This document shows positions 16,233 through 24,771 of a stretch of 64,000 nucleotides of DNA, in pieces (the first letter of the stretch is position 1; each line of letters starts with the position of its first letter). The DNA is from Bacillota bacterium. Lineage in GTDB: Bacteria > Bacillota > Clostridia > Acetivibrionales > DTU013. The stretch lies in NCBI GenBank assembly GCA_023412915.1, contig JAEZRE010000005.1, forward strand, positions 1 to 64,000, read 5' to 3'. Made by a program: the position numbers and the translations under genes. The notes below the pieces were generated by a model. The model did not search any database, was not told the DNA's origin, and saw nothing but the letters and a program-made list of their open reading frames with translations.

Positions 16233-17246
16233 TTGAGTCTATTTAAGAAAGTTTCACTTCTGCTTACAACCGTATTGATCACAACTGCTTTTTCCGGGTG
16301 TTACTTCTTTCCAAAGGAAGAAGAGGTGCTTGCTCCGCCCATAAAGGTTCCGGACAAGGTCGAATATGACACGATCGAAGCCGTAAAGGGAGATATAGAA
16401 AATGCGATCACCTGCACGGGCACCTTCGTATCGGTCGTACAGCTCGACCATTATTACAAGGACAGGGGCGGCAGGCTGCAGTCAGTCAAGGTACAGCTCG
16501 GCGACAAGGTCAAAAAGGGCGATGTACTGGCAGAGTTGGAAACCGATACGATTCTGAACGACATACAACAGCAGGAAATTGCGCTGAAGAGGGCAAAGCT
16601 CGGTTATGATAACGCAAAAACGCGTTATGACATAGAAGGCGGGAGCAAGTCCGAACTCGAAATGGCGGAGCTTGACTTACAGTCCAATCAGCTCAAGCTC
16701 GACAGTCTTAAAAAGGAATATGAAAGAACGAAATTGACTGCCGCAATCGACGGTGAAGTAGTATACATAACTGACATCAAACTCGGAGAATACGTGAATG
16801 CATACCAGACGATAGTGAGGATCGCGGATCCGTCGCAGCTCCAGCTCCGTTATTCCGCCGATAAGGTTACAAGTTTCAAGCTTGGAATGAAAGCCGTGAT
16901 CGAAATCGACGACAAGGAATATCCGGGAGAAGTGGTTATGACTCCTTCCGAAGTTCCGGACGATGCAAGCGAGGAAGCCAAAAAGTCGGTGCAGCTCAAG
17001 GTGGATAAGCTCCCGGCAGATGTGACGATAGGGAGCTCGGCTACGATCAAACTCACCCTTGAGAAACGAAACGGCGTTATTATAGTTCCGAAGCAGGTTA
17101 TTAATAATTTCGGCACCAGGAAGTTCGTCAATGTTCTAATAGACAATATCAGGCAGGAAAGAGACATTGAAACGGGCGTCGAAAGCAGCACCCAGGCCGA
17201 GGTCATCAACGGTTTGGATGAAGGGGAACTCGTCATAGTCAAGTAA
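16233..17246 (+). CDS. Efflux ABC transporter adaptor lipoprotein (MacA/HlyD-like)
   Basis: 337 residues. N-terminal lipoprotein signal ends in the lipobox AFSGC, so the protein is anchored outside the membrane. Then follow a lipoyl/barrel-sandwich half (QLGDKVKKGDVLAELETD), a coiled-coil hairpin rich in Glu/Lys (about 105-165), the second barrel half (TAAIDGEVVYI) and beta-barrel/membrane-proximal domains (VPKQVINNFG, GLDEGELVIVK). TTG start at 16233 with GAGGTG 6-7 bases before it. It heads an operon with a permease and two ATPases. In Gram-positive bacteria such adaptors work with MacB/FtsX-type permeases on peptides or lipids. Confidence 0.88.
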   Translation: MSLFKKVSLLLTTVLITTAFSGCYFFPKEEEVLAPPIKVPDKVEYDTIEAVKGDIENAITCTGTFVSVVQLDHYYKDRGGRLQSVKVQLGDKVKKGDVLAELETDTILNDIQQQEIALKRAKLGYDNAKTRYDIEGGSKSELEMAELDLQSNQLKLDSLKKEYERTKLTAAIDGEVVYITDIKLGEYVNAYQTIVRIADPSQLQLRYSADKVTSFKLGMKAVIEIDDKEYPGEVVMTPSEVPDDASEEAKKSVQLKVDKLPADVTIGSSATIKLTLEKRNGVIIVPKQVINNFGTRKFVNVLIDNIRQERDIETGVESSTQAEVINGLDEGELVIVK

Positions 17247-17300
17247 GGATCGGTTGAAATATGACTTCAGATTTTTCCCGGGGGATGGAGGGGGCAGGCC

Positions 17301-17342
17301 GTAAGCTTCGCCTGCCTGGTCGTTAGCTTCGCTAGCTGCCCG
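17301..17342. repeat. 21-bp imperfect tandem duplication
   Basis: GTAAGCTTCGCCTGCCTGGTC at 17301 is followed at 17322 by the similar GTTAGCTTCGCTAGCTGCCCG. The surrounding gap between adaptor and permease (17247-17477) is C/G-rich with further CCAGGCTGCC/GGCAGCCTGG-like words that could fold, and contains no gene. Confidence 0.6.
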
Positions 17343-17477
17343 GCAATGCAACCAGGCTGCCCGCCCAGGTAGCCCGGTTGGTGTAGTACCCCGGAAAAGA
17401 CTATCGGAATTTATATTTCAACGATTACTAAACGGCTTGCAGTCTGCAAGCATCTATTCGGTCAGGAGGCGTTCTAT

Positions 17478-20342
17478 TTGCTGAAGATGGTAATTCGAAG
17501 GATGTTCAGCAACCTGTGGATGGTCATATGCCTGCTTATAGGTTCGATATTGGCCACGGCCCTTGTAAGCTGTATCCCATTATATACGGACGGCATTCTG
17601 CAGAGAATGCTTACCAAGGATCTTGAAAATTATCAGGTCAAAACGGGTAGCTTCCCCGGCCAGTACAATGTCCGGGCAACTCTCAACTACAATTACAAAC
17701 CGGAAGACAGGGTCAGCGCTCAGCGCTTTTTTGACAAAAAGATAATGGCCGAGAGGATTCCGCAGTTCGATCTGCCTCTGCTGGCGGTCTCGCAAGGCGT
17801 CAAGATGGGCAACCTCTATATGCCGACACAGAAAACGTCGGATTCCGATAACGCTCCCGACTATACATATGTTCAATTAGGTGCTCTCTCCGGCTTGCAG
17901 GACCATATAAAGCTCACGAACGGTACAATGTATGCGCCTGAACCTGTGGACGACGTATATGAGGTCATCGTGAACCAACAGGCAATGAAAGGCCTCAATC
18001 TTCTGCTTGGCAAGGTTTATGCCCTGACGGATCCTTCGCAGGATTACAAGGAAATATGCAAGATAAAAGTGGTGGGCGTTTATACTGTGAAAAGCGAAAA
18101 CGACGCCTTCTGGACTGTAGGAATAAACGAATATAACCAGGAATTCCTTATGGACTACGGGCTCTTCGGAAAGGCATTCCTTTCAAAGCCGAACGGTCTT
18201 GTTACCGAAGCTCGCTGGAACTGTGCGTTCGATTACCATAAGATCACGCTTCAAAACCTCTCCAGGATATCAGGCATATTTGAGGAACAGAGTAAATGGT
18301 ACTCAAAATACAAGGGCAGTATCGAATTTAAAATGCCTGTGAGCGAAATATTGAAGGATTACAATGAAAGAGCGGAGCAGCTCCGCAACATGCTGTGGGT
18401 ATTGACCGTACCCGTGCTGATAATGCTCGTATTCTATATATTTATGGTCTCGCAGCTCATCATAAGCCATGACGAGAATGGGATCGCTGTTCTTAAGAGC
18501 AGAGGCGCGAGCAAGGGCCAGATAATATTGAGCTATCTGGTGGAAAGCTCGTTAATAGGCGTCGCGGCTTTCATTTTCGGCCCGCTGCTGGGAGTGTTCA
18601 TCTGTTCCGTCCTCGGGTCCTCCAACGGCTTCCTGGAATTCGTACAGAGGACTGCCCTGCATGTTACGCTTAATGTAAAGACACTGGGTTACTCGCTAGG
18701 AGCAGTCGCGTTCCTTATCCTGACGATGCTGGTCCCTGTCATAGCCGCTTCGCGCACGACGATAGTAAAGCACAAGCAGGACAAAGCAAGAGCCAGGAAA
18801 TCGCCCGTCTGGAAGAAATTCTTCCTGGATATCGTACTGCTTCTCGTATCGGGCTATGGATTATACAGGTATCAGCAGCAGCAAAAGATACTCGAATCCA
18901 CAGGAGCGAAGGCAAACGAGCTGCAGATAGACCCCCTGCTTTTCCTGACCTCCACTGTGTTCGTACTGGGCGCAGGGCTGCTGTTCATCAGGATTTATCC
19001 GTACCTCATAAGGTTTATTTACTGGATAGGAAGGAAGATCTGGTCGCCGGCGATGTATATTTCGCTTATACAGGTCGGAAGGTCAAAGGGGCAGGAGCAG
19101 TTTCTGATGCTCTTCATCATTCTTGCCATATCCACAGGCCTTTTCAATGCCAATTCGGCCAGAACTATAAATAAGAATATCGAGGATAAGATCAGTTATT
19201 CGATAGGGGCGGACGTCCGCATGATGGCGGTCTGGAGAGACACCAAGCCTCCGGAAAAAAGCTTTCTGTCGTCTCAGTCGCAGGCACAGCTGGCCGCAGA
19301 GGAAGCGTCGCCTATGCCGGTAAGGTATCTCGAGCCCGATTACTACAAATACTCCACTCTTTCAGGGGCCGGTCAGGCGACAAAGGTACTGAGGGTCAAC
19401 GAGGGCAATGTTCAGACTGCTAATGAGTTGGTAAACAAAGTAAACATAATGGGGATCATTCCGGATCAGTTCGCTAAGGTCGCGTGGTTCAGGCCGGACC
19501 TGCTGCCTTATCACTGGTACAATTATCTCAATCTCATGACCGATGCTCCAACTGCGTTTCTTGTTTCGTCCAACCTTAAAGAAAAGTACAAGCTGACCGA
19601 AGGGGACACCATATACATCACGTGGGGACAACAGGGCTTCCTCGAAGGCACGATATACGCGTTCATAGATTATTGGCCAACATATAATCCTAATCTGGCC
19701 GAGCATGGCGAGGATGCCCCGGGACTCGTCGTTGCCAACCTGGACTACATACAGAGTAAAATGGCCATACAGCCCTATGAAGTATGGTTGAAAAAGGCCG
19801 ACGGCGCTACCGATAAGCAGATCAACGACGATATAACCGCAAAGGACCTGGAGATCCGTGAAATCTCTTACAGGGAGCAGGATATTGTAAAGATGAAAAA
19901 CGACTCGATGATCCAGGGTATGAACGGCATGCTGACGCTGGGCTTCATTGCTGCCATGCTGATTAGTATGCTGGGCTTCCTGATCTACTGGATCATTTCG
20001 ATACAGGACCGCGTACTGCAGTTCGGTATATTGCGTGCAATGGGCATGTCGCTCACAAAGGTTATCGGGATGTTGGCATGCGAGCAGGTACTGGTTTCCG
20101 GAGCGGCCATTATGATGGGTATAGTTATCGGAGGTATGGCGGGCGACCTGTTCATACCGCTGCTGCAGATCATGTACAGCTCTGTCGATCAGGTGCCGCC
20201 GTTCAAGATAATGTCGGCCGGCGCCGACTATATCAAGATCTATTCCGTGATCGGAATGATGCTGCTGATGGGTTTCCTGACGCTGTGGAGGTTAATTTCC
20301 GGCATCAAGATAGATCAGGCCGTCAAGCTCGGAGAGGATTGA
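17478..20342 (+). CDS. FtsX/MacB-type ABC transporter permease
   Basis: 954-residue membrane protein. TM helix near 14-34, a large extracellular region (about 40-300), three helices of a first FtsX domain (about 308-335, 350-385, 400-425), a further helix pair near 447 and 480-505, a second extracellular region (about 540-830) and a C-terminal FtsX domain of three helices (about 836-945). The two-FtsX architecture lets one polypeptide supply both halves of the permease. TTG start 17478 has AGGAGG 8 bases upstream; ATG 17487 is too far. It belongs to the mechanotransmitting (type VII) class with the adaptor and ATPases around it. Cargo unknown. Confidence 0.88.
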   Translation: MLKMVIRRMFSNLWMVICLLIGSILATALVSCIPLYTDGILQRMLTKDLENYQVKTGSFPGQYNVRATLNYNYKPEDRVSAQRFFDKKIMAERIPQFDLPLLAVSQGVKMGNLYMPTQKTSDSDNAPDYTYVQLGALSGLQDHIKLTNGTMYAPEPVDDVYEVIVNQQAMKGLNLLLGKVYALTDPSQDYKEICKIKVVGVYTVKSENDAFWTVGINEYNQEFLMDYGLFGKAFLSKPNGLVTEARWNCAFDYHKITLQNLSRISGIFEEQSKWYSKYKGSIEFKMPVSEILKDYNERAEQLRNMLWVLTVPVLIMLVFYIFMVSQLIISHDENGIAVLKSRGASKGQIILSYLVESSLIGVAAFIFGPLLGVFICSVLGSSNGFLEFVQRTALHVTLNVKTLGYSLGAVAFLILTMLVPVIAASRTTIVKHKQDKARARKSPVWKKFFLDIVLLLVSGYGLYRYQQQQKILESTGAKANELQIDPLLFLTSTVFVLGAGLLFIRIYPYLIRFIYWIGRKIWSPAMYISLIQVGRSKGQEQFLMLFIILAISTGLFNANSARTINKNIEDKISYSIGADVRMMAVWRDTKPPEKSFLSSQSQAQLAAEEASPMPVRYLEPDYYKYSTLSGAGQATKVLRVNEGNVQTANELVNKVNIMGIIPDQFAKVAWFRPDLLPYHWYNYLNLMTDAPTAFLVSSNLKEKYKLTEGDTIYITWGQQGFLEGTIYAFIDYWPTYNPNLAEHGEDAPGLVVANLDYIQSKMAIQPYEVWLKKADGATDKQINDDITAKDLEIREISYREQDIVKMKNDSMIQGMNGMLTLGFIAAMLISMLGFLIYWIISIQDRVLQFGILRAMGMSLTKVIGMLACEQVLVSGAAIMMGIVIGGMAGDLFIPLLQIMYSSVDQVPPFKIMSAGADYIKIYSVIGMMLLMGFLTLWRLISGIKIDQAVKLGED

Positions 20343-20375
20343 CATGTCGCGCACATTTGCACTATGGAGGTATGT

Positions 20376-21056
20376 ATGAGTGAAATAATCAAGACCGACA
20401 AGCTTGTCAGAGATTTCAAATCCGGCAGCATAACGGTTCATGCGCTGAAAAGTGTTTCACTGGAAATAGAAAAGGGAAAGCTGACCATACTCAGAGGGCG
20501 CTCAGGCTCGGGCAAAACAACGCTCATAAATCTGCTGGGCGCGCTTGACAGGCCGAACTCAGGTGTTATCAGGTTTAACGGTACCGAGATTACACACACC
20601 GGGGAGCATATAAAAAATGAAATCAGAAGAAAGCATATGGGTTTTGTGTTCCAATCGGTAGCGCTAATCTCTATGATGTCCGCCTATGAAAACGTTGAAT
20701 TCGGGCTTAGGATTGCGGGCATACCTGCGAAAGGAAGGGGCGACAGAGCAAGAGAATGCCTGTCGCTCGTAGGCTTGGGAAAGAGGATGAATCACAGGCC
20801 GCATGAGCTGTCAGGCGGTGAACAGCAAAGGGTTGCTATAGCGAGAGCGATAGCTCACAGGCCTGATATCGTTTTCGCCGACGAGCCCACGGCAGAGCTC
20901 GATACGCACATGGGTCTGCAGGTCGTCAAGCTGTTTCGAAACCTGGTGGAGGTGGAAGGACTTACGGTGGTCATGACTACGCATGACCCCAGTATGATCG
21001 ATATAGCGGATCATGTATTGACACTCGAGGATGGTGAGATAACAGATGCGGTTTGA
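20376..21056 (+). CDS. ABC transporter ATPase (LolD/MacB class), first of two
   Basis: 226 residues. Walker A GRSGSGKTT, Q loop FQSVALISM, signature LSGGEQQRVAIARA, Walker B DIVFADEPTAELD and the switch His in TTHDPS are all intact, so it should be catalytically competent. It belongs to the MacB/LolD-type ATPases that partner FtsX-fold permeases. Start ATG 20376 has GGAGG five bases upstream; an earlier in-frame ATG at 20364 overlaps that site. Its last 11 bases overlap the start of a second ATPase gene, implying translational coupling. Confidence 0.92.
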   Translation: MSEIIKTDKLVRDFKSGSITVHALKSVSLEIEKGKLTILRGRSGSGKTTLINLLGALDRPNSGVIRFNGTEITHTGEHIKNEIRRKHMGFVFQSVALISMMSAYENVEFGLRIAGIPAKGRGDRARECLSLVGLGKRMNHRPHELSGGEQQRVAIARAIAHRPDIVFADEPTAELDTHMGLQVVKLFRNLVEVEGLTVVMTTHDPSMIDIADHVLTLEDGEITDAV

Positions 21057-22029
21057 TGGAGTCGACAGCGGGCTCGTAAAGGAAGACGAGCTCCAGAATG
21101 AAAATCCTAAAATGATAGAATGCGAGAACCTGGTCAAGATTTATAAGACCAAGGATCTTGAAGTTGTAGCGTTGCAAGGGCTCGACCTCACGGTTGAGTC
21201 GGGCGAGCTGATGGCTATAATAGGCAACAGCGGCAGCGGAAAATCAACGCTCCTGAATATGCTGGGAGGTCTAGACAAGCCTTCTGCCGGAAAACTGCTC
21301 GTAGACGGACGCGATTTGCTGAAATTCAACGATCAGCAGCTCATTAAATACAAAAGGGACACCGTAGGGTTCATCTGGCAGAATAATGCAAGAAACCTGA
21401 TACCATACCTGACCGCACAGGAAAATGTCGAACTGCCCATGAATCTCACAGGCAAAGGCAGCAAAAGGAGCAGAGCGCTCCAGCTTCTCGACCTGGTCGG
21501 GCTGCTCAACAGGAGGAACAACAAGCTGAGTCAGCTGTCAGGAGGAGAGCAGCAGCGTGTCGCTATAGCGATAGCGCTTGCAAACAATCCCAAGCTGCTG
21601 CTCGCCGACGAACCAACCGGTTCTGTCGACAGCAAGACCGCAGCCGCGGTGTTAGACGTTTTCCGTGAGCTGAACACTACGCTTGGCGTTACCGTTGTAA
21701 TCGTCACCCATGACCGGCAGGTGTCCCAGAAGGTGGACAGGGTCGTTGCGATCAGGGACGGACGAACCAGCAGCGAATTTATCCGCAAAAAATCGTACGC
21801 TGAGGAGCTCGCGGAAATGGGCAGCGGTATGTTCGGCAACCATGGAGATGAGACACACGAAGAGCTTGTGGTTCTTGACAGGGCGGGCAGGCTCCAGATA
21901 CCGGCGGATTACATCAGCGCCCTCGGCCTGAAGGACAAGAACAAGGTAAAGGTGGAGCTCGACGGCGACAGAGTGGTGCTTTACGCGCCGCGTGAAAAAG
22001 AAAATGAGAATACAGACAAAGCGGGATGA
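21046..22029 (+). CDS. ABC transporter ATPase with a C-terminal AbrB-like domain, second of two
   Basis: 327 residues. Residues 24-240 are a complete MacB/LolD-type ATPase: Walker A GNSGSGKST (60-68), signature LSGGEQQRVA, Walker B LLLADEPTGSVD, switch His in VTHDRQ. Residues 273-314 resemble the swapped-hairpin AbrB fold: VLDRAGRLQIP, then ALGLKDKNKVKVELDGDRVVL. In AbrB proteins this domain binds DNA or dimerises; on an ATPase it may pair the two different ATPases or respond to a regulator. No ribosome binding site is obvious beyond coupling to the preceding gene. The last gene of the export operon. Confidence 0.88.
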   Translation: MRFDGVDSGLVKEDELQNENPKMIECENLVKIYKTKDLEVVALQGLDLTVESGELMAIIGNSGSGKSTLLNMLGGLDKPSAGKLLVDGRDLLKFNDQQLIKYKRDTVGFIWQNNARNLIPYLTAQENVELPMNLTGKGSKRSRALQLLDLVGLLNRRNNKLSQLSGGEQQRVAIAIALANNPKLLLADEPTGSVDSKTAAAVLDVFRELNTTLGVTVVIVTHDRQVSQKVDRVVAIRDGRTSSEFIRKKSYAEELAEMGSGMFGNHGDETHEELVVLDRAGRLQIPADYISALGLKDKNKVKVELDGDRVVLYAPREKENENTDKAG

Positions 22030-22178
22030 ATTCCGATTCTTTATGGAATATAGCGTATCTTGTTCGAAAATCGCAGGCACATCATGCGCCGGCGCTTTTT
22101 TTTGTTTTAATTTATAATATTTGTGGTTAAAATAAACCGGAATTAATTATTCAAACATGTGCCAGTAGCATATCGCTG

Positions 22179-22187
22179 TGATATAAT
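22179..22187 (+). promoter_or_regulatory. Extended -10 promoter of eno
   Basis: TGATATAAT, an extended -10 element, lies 58 bases before the enolase start. No good -35 hexamer is visible at the proper distance, which is usual for extended -10 promoters. Confidence 0.5.
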
Positions 22188-22244
22188 ATGGAAGATATTA
22201 ACAGTCGAACAGCAGATGAAAGAATTCGGAGAGGAGAGTTGTAA

Positions 22245-23546
22245 ATGAAACAATATCTTGAGATCGAAAGCGTATTCGCAAGGGAGATCCTTGATTCCAG
22301 GGGCAACCCGACCGTTGAGGTGGAAGTGATCGTCGAAGGAGGCTTTATCGGCCGCGCGGCAGTACCTTCAGGCGCGTCGACGGGAGCATTCGAGGCAATA
22401 GAACTAAGAGACGGCGATTCGGGAAGGTATCTTGGGAAAGGGGTGCTCAGCGCCGTTTCAAATGTGAATGAAATCATAGCTCCTGAGATCGAAGGCTTCA
22501 ATGTATTCGACCAGGTCGCAATAGACCGTAAAATGATAGCGCTCGATGGAACTCACAATAAAAGCAAGCTTGGCGCAAACGCGATACTCGGCGTTTCTCT
22601 CGCCGTAGCCAAGGCTGCGGCGGAAACGCTGGGCATAAGCCTTTATCAGTATATAGGCGGTACTAATTCCAAAATGCTTCCGGTTCCTATGATGAATATA
22701 ATAAACGGCGGAAAACACGCGGATAACAGTGTGAACATTCAGGAATTCATGATAATGCCGGTTGGCGCGGATTGCTTCAGAAACGCTCTTATGATGTGCG
22801 CGGAGGTATTCCACAATCTGAAGAAGGTCCTGAGCTCCAAGGGTTATTCTACCGCTGTTGGAGACGAGGGCGGTTTTGCGCCCAACCTGAAGAGCGATGA
22901 GGAAGCGATCAAAGTAATACTCGAGGCGGTGGAAAAGGCCGGCTACAAGCCGGGTGAAGACTTCAGGATCGCCATAGACGCGGCCGCGACCGAAATGTAT
23001 CAGGAAGACGGTACTTATTACTTCTGGAAAAGTGACATTCGCAAGACCAGGGAGGAAATGATCGATTTCTGGGCTGAGCTTGCTGACAAATATCCGATCA
23101 TATCCCTCGAAGACGGAGTGGCTGAGGAGGACTGGGAAGGGTGGAAGCTGTTGACTCAGAGATTGGGTACCAAGATACAGCTCGTAGGAGACGATCTCTT
23201 TGTCACGAACACCGAAAGGCTTAAAAAAGGCATAGACCTTGGAGTGGCCAACTCAATACTTATCAAGGTTAACCAGATCGGTACGCTTACTGAAACGCTC
23301 GACGCCATACAGATGGCAAACAGGGCCGGATATACGGCTGTGACGTCACACAGGTCGGGTGAAACCGAGGATGCAACGATCGCGGACATCGCAGTTGCGA
23401 CAAACTCAGGCCAGATTAAGACCGGTGCGCCCTCCAGGACGGATCGTGTCGCAAAATACAACCAGCTGCTGAGGATAGAAGAGGAGCTCGGTGAAGCCGC
23501 TATTTACCCGGGTCTCGACGCATGGTTCAATTTAAAGAATAAATAG
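22245..23546 (+). CDS. eno: Enolase
   Basis: Dehydrates 2-phosphoglycerate to phosphoenolpyruvate. 433 residues, standard length. N-terminal REILDSRGNPTVEVEV, the mobile loop SGASTG, catalytic Glu in GDEGGFAPNL, metal ligands in AIDAAATEMY, SLEDGVAEEDW and VGDDLFVTN, and Lys in ILIKVNQIGT followed by SHRSGETED are all present. GAGAGGAG precedes the ATG. It has its own promoter and is followed by secG, as in many Clostridia, but is separated from gpmI by accessory genes. Confidence 0.97.
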   Translation: MKQYLEIESVFAREILDSRGNPTVEVEVIVEGGFIGRAAVPSGASTGAFEAIELRDGDSGRYLGKGVLSAVSNVNEIIAPEIEGFNVFDQVAIDRKMIALDGTHNKSKLGANAILGVSLAVAKAAAETLGISLYQYIGGTNSKMLPVPMMNIINGGKHADNSVNIQEFMIMPVGADCFRNALMMCAEVFHNLKKVLSSKGYSTAVGDEGGFAPNLKSDEEAIKVILEAVEKAGYKPGEDFRIAIDAAATEMYQEDGTYYFWKSDIRKTREEMIDFWAELADKYPIISLEDGVAEEDWEGWKLLTQRLGTKIQLVGDDLFVTNTERLKKGIDLGVANSILIKVNQIGTLTETLDAIQMANRAGYTAVTSHRSGETEDATIADIAVATNSGQIKTGAPSRTDRVAKYNQLLRIEEELGEAAIYPGLDAWFNLKNK

Positions 23547-23561
23547 GCAGGGATTGAAATG

Positions 23562-23633
23562 GAAACAGGGGGACGGTTCTTTTATTCCATTCTTATACAC
23601 TAAAATGGAACAAAAGAACCGTCCCCCTGTTTC
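23562..23633. repeat. Dispersed palindromic repeat, copy 2
   Basis: GAAACAGGGGGACGGTTCTT at the left end is mirrored by its complement at the right, with an internal ATTCCAT...ATGGAA pairing and a 14-base loop. It starts 15 bases after the eno stop. Confidence 0.9.
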
Positions 23634-23637
23634 AGAA

Positions 23638-23669
23638 AAAACAAGCTTTATTTCAAGGCTTGTTTTTTT
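23638..23669 (+). terminator. Intrinsic terminator after eno
   Basis: AACAAGC pairs with GCTTGTT, followed by seven T. It sits just after the palindromic repeat and overlaps the presumed secG promoter. Confidence 0.75.
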
Positions 23670-23688
23670 ATATGATATGTGTTACAAT
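23660..23688 (+). promoter_or_regulatory. Probable secG promoter
   Basis: TTGTTT (23660-23665), a 17-base spacer and TACAAT (23683-23688) with an extended TG. The -35 lies in the T tract of the eno terminator. Confidence 0.45.
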
Positions 23689-23720
23689 TTGACTTGTTAA
23701 TTTTTCGGGAGGTGTTATCT

Positions 23721-23981
23721 TTGTCAGCGTTAGAAATAATTATTTCCATAATACATGTTTTGATATCCTCGTCTCTTGTAATAATAGTTCTTCTGCAGTC
23801 AGGCAAGTCCGCGGGACTTTCAGGTTCGATTGCCGGCGGTGCCGAAACCTTCTTCGGTAAAAACAAGGGCAGGACACTGGACGCATTACTTAGCAAATAT
23901 ACGTCTATTGCAGCAATAGCATTCCTTGTTACTTCGATAGCGCTGTTTCTGGTATTGAAAGCAAATTACGTTATGTCATGA
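23721..23981 (+). CDS. secG: Preprotein translocase subunit SecG
   Basis: 86-residue membrane protein of the SecYEG channel. Two hydrophobic helices (about 4-24 and 58-80) flank the conserved loop LLQSGKSAGLSGSIAGGAETFFGKNKGRT, quoted here in part as LLQSGKSAGL and AETFFGKNKG. Start TTG 23721 has GGGAGGTG seven bases upstream; no ATG is available in frame. The eno-secG-rnr order is common in Clostridia and supports the call. Confidence 0.93.
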   Translation: MSALEIIISIIHVLISSSLVIIVLLQSGKSAGLSGSIAGGAETFFGKNKGRTLDALLSKYTSIAAIAFLVTSIALFLVLKANYVMS

Positions 23982-24003
23982 TAAAATAAGGTAAGGCAAT
24001 CCT

Positions 24004-24034
24004 TGGACTATGCAGAAATGCATGGTCTTTTTTG
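24004..24034 (+). terminator. Intrinsic terminator after secG
   Basis: GACTATGCA pairs with TGCATGGTC (one G-T pair) around a GAAA tetraloop, followed by six T. Confidence 0.85.
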
Positions 24035-24073
24035 TCGGTATTCACGCATATTAAACTGAAAGCGGGCGAATAG

Positions 24074-24607
24074 ATGGACAGGGATAGAGCGCTGAAGGAA
24101 TTACAGGCGAGGTTGACCAATGTCAGGTTTATTAGGCATTCTCTCGAGGTCGAGGCTATCATGAGGGAATTGGCTGCCATGCTTAGGGATAATATAGAGT
24201 TGTGGGGTCTTGCGGGACTTCTTCATGATATCGATATCGAGAGAACCAAGGGCGAACCTTCAATGCACAGTATAGTGGGATCGGAAATACTCGAAAATCT
24301 CGATATCGATCCCGAGGTAGTGTATGCTGTGAAAGCACATAATGATATCCATGGTATAGAACGCAAGAGAAAGCTTGACAAAGCGCTTTATTGTTCCGAC
24401 CCCATGTCGTGGCTGATAGATGCGTGTGGTCAGAGCCTTCCTTCCCAAAAGCTTTACGACGTTACGGCGGACTACGTTTTGAGCAAATTCAATGACGCGG
24501 GCTTTGCCGAAGAACAAAAACGTGATCAGATCATGACCTGCCGCGAGCTGGGGATACCGCTGGAGGAATTCACGGAGATGGCGCTGGCTGCTGTGAAAAA
24601 AATATGA
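24074..24607 (+). CDS. HD-domain phosphohydrolase-like protein
   Basis: 177-residue cytoplasmic protein with an HD metal-binding fold: His in FIRHSLEVE (about 22), the His-Asp pair in GLLHDID (about 57-58), His at MHSIVG, His at KAHND and a late Asp in LYCSDP. This pattern matches small HDIG-type hydrolases that act on nucleotides or cyclic dinucleotides; the substrate is unknown. The ribosome binding site is weak (AAGCGGG, 12 bases before ATG). It lies between secG and rnr, bracketed by terminators, so it is probably monocistronic. Confidence 0.8.
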   Translation: MDRDRALKELQARLTNVRFIRHSLEVEAIMRELAAMLRDNIELWGLAGLLHDIDIERTKGEPSMHSIVGSEILENLDIDPEVVYAVKAHNDIHGIERKRKLDKALYCSDPMSWLIDACGQSLPSQKLYDVTADYVLSKFNDAGFAEEQKRDQIMTCRELGIPLEEFTEMALAAVKKI

Positions 24608-24649
24608 GTCGCGGCTGCTTTTCTGATCCATAAATATGTTGATGTATGC

Positions 24650-24675
24650 GGGGACTGCATAGCGGTCCCTTTTCT
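24650..24675 (+). terminator. Probable terminator after the HD gene
   Basis: GGGGAC and GGTCCC pair around TGCATAGC, followed by TTTTC. Short stem, short T tract. Confidence 0.5.
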
Positions 24676-24771
24676 AATATAAAGAGAAAGTTTAAATACG
24701 GTTATTGTTGGAATAATAAATTAATGAACCGGTCTTCAAAGTGCTCATTTTAAAACTAGGAGAGATATGCA

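Noticed and set aside
22086..22107. GCGCCGGCGC palindrome followed by eight T before eno
   Set aside because: With no loop bases the palindrome folds to a three-pair stem at best, so I do not call it a terminator, though the T run is suggestive.
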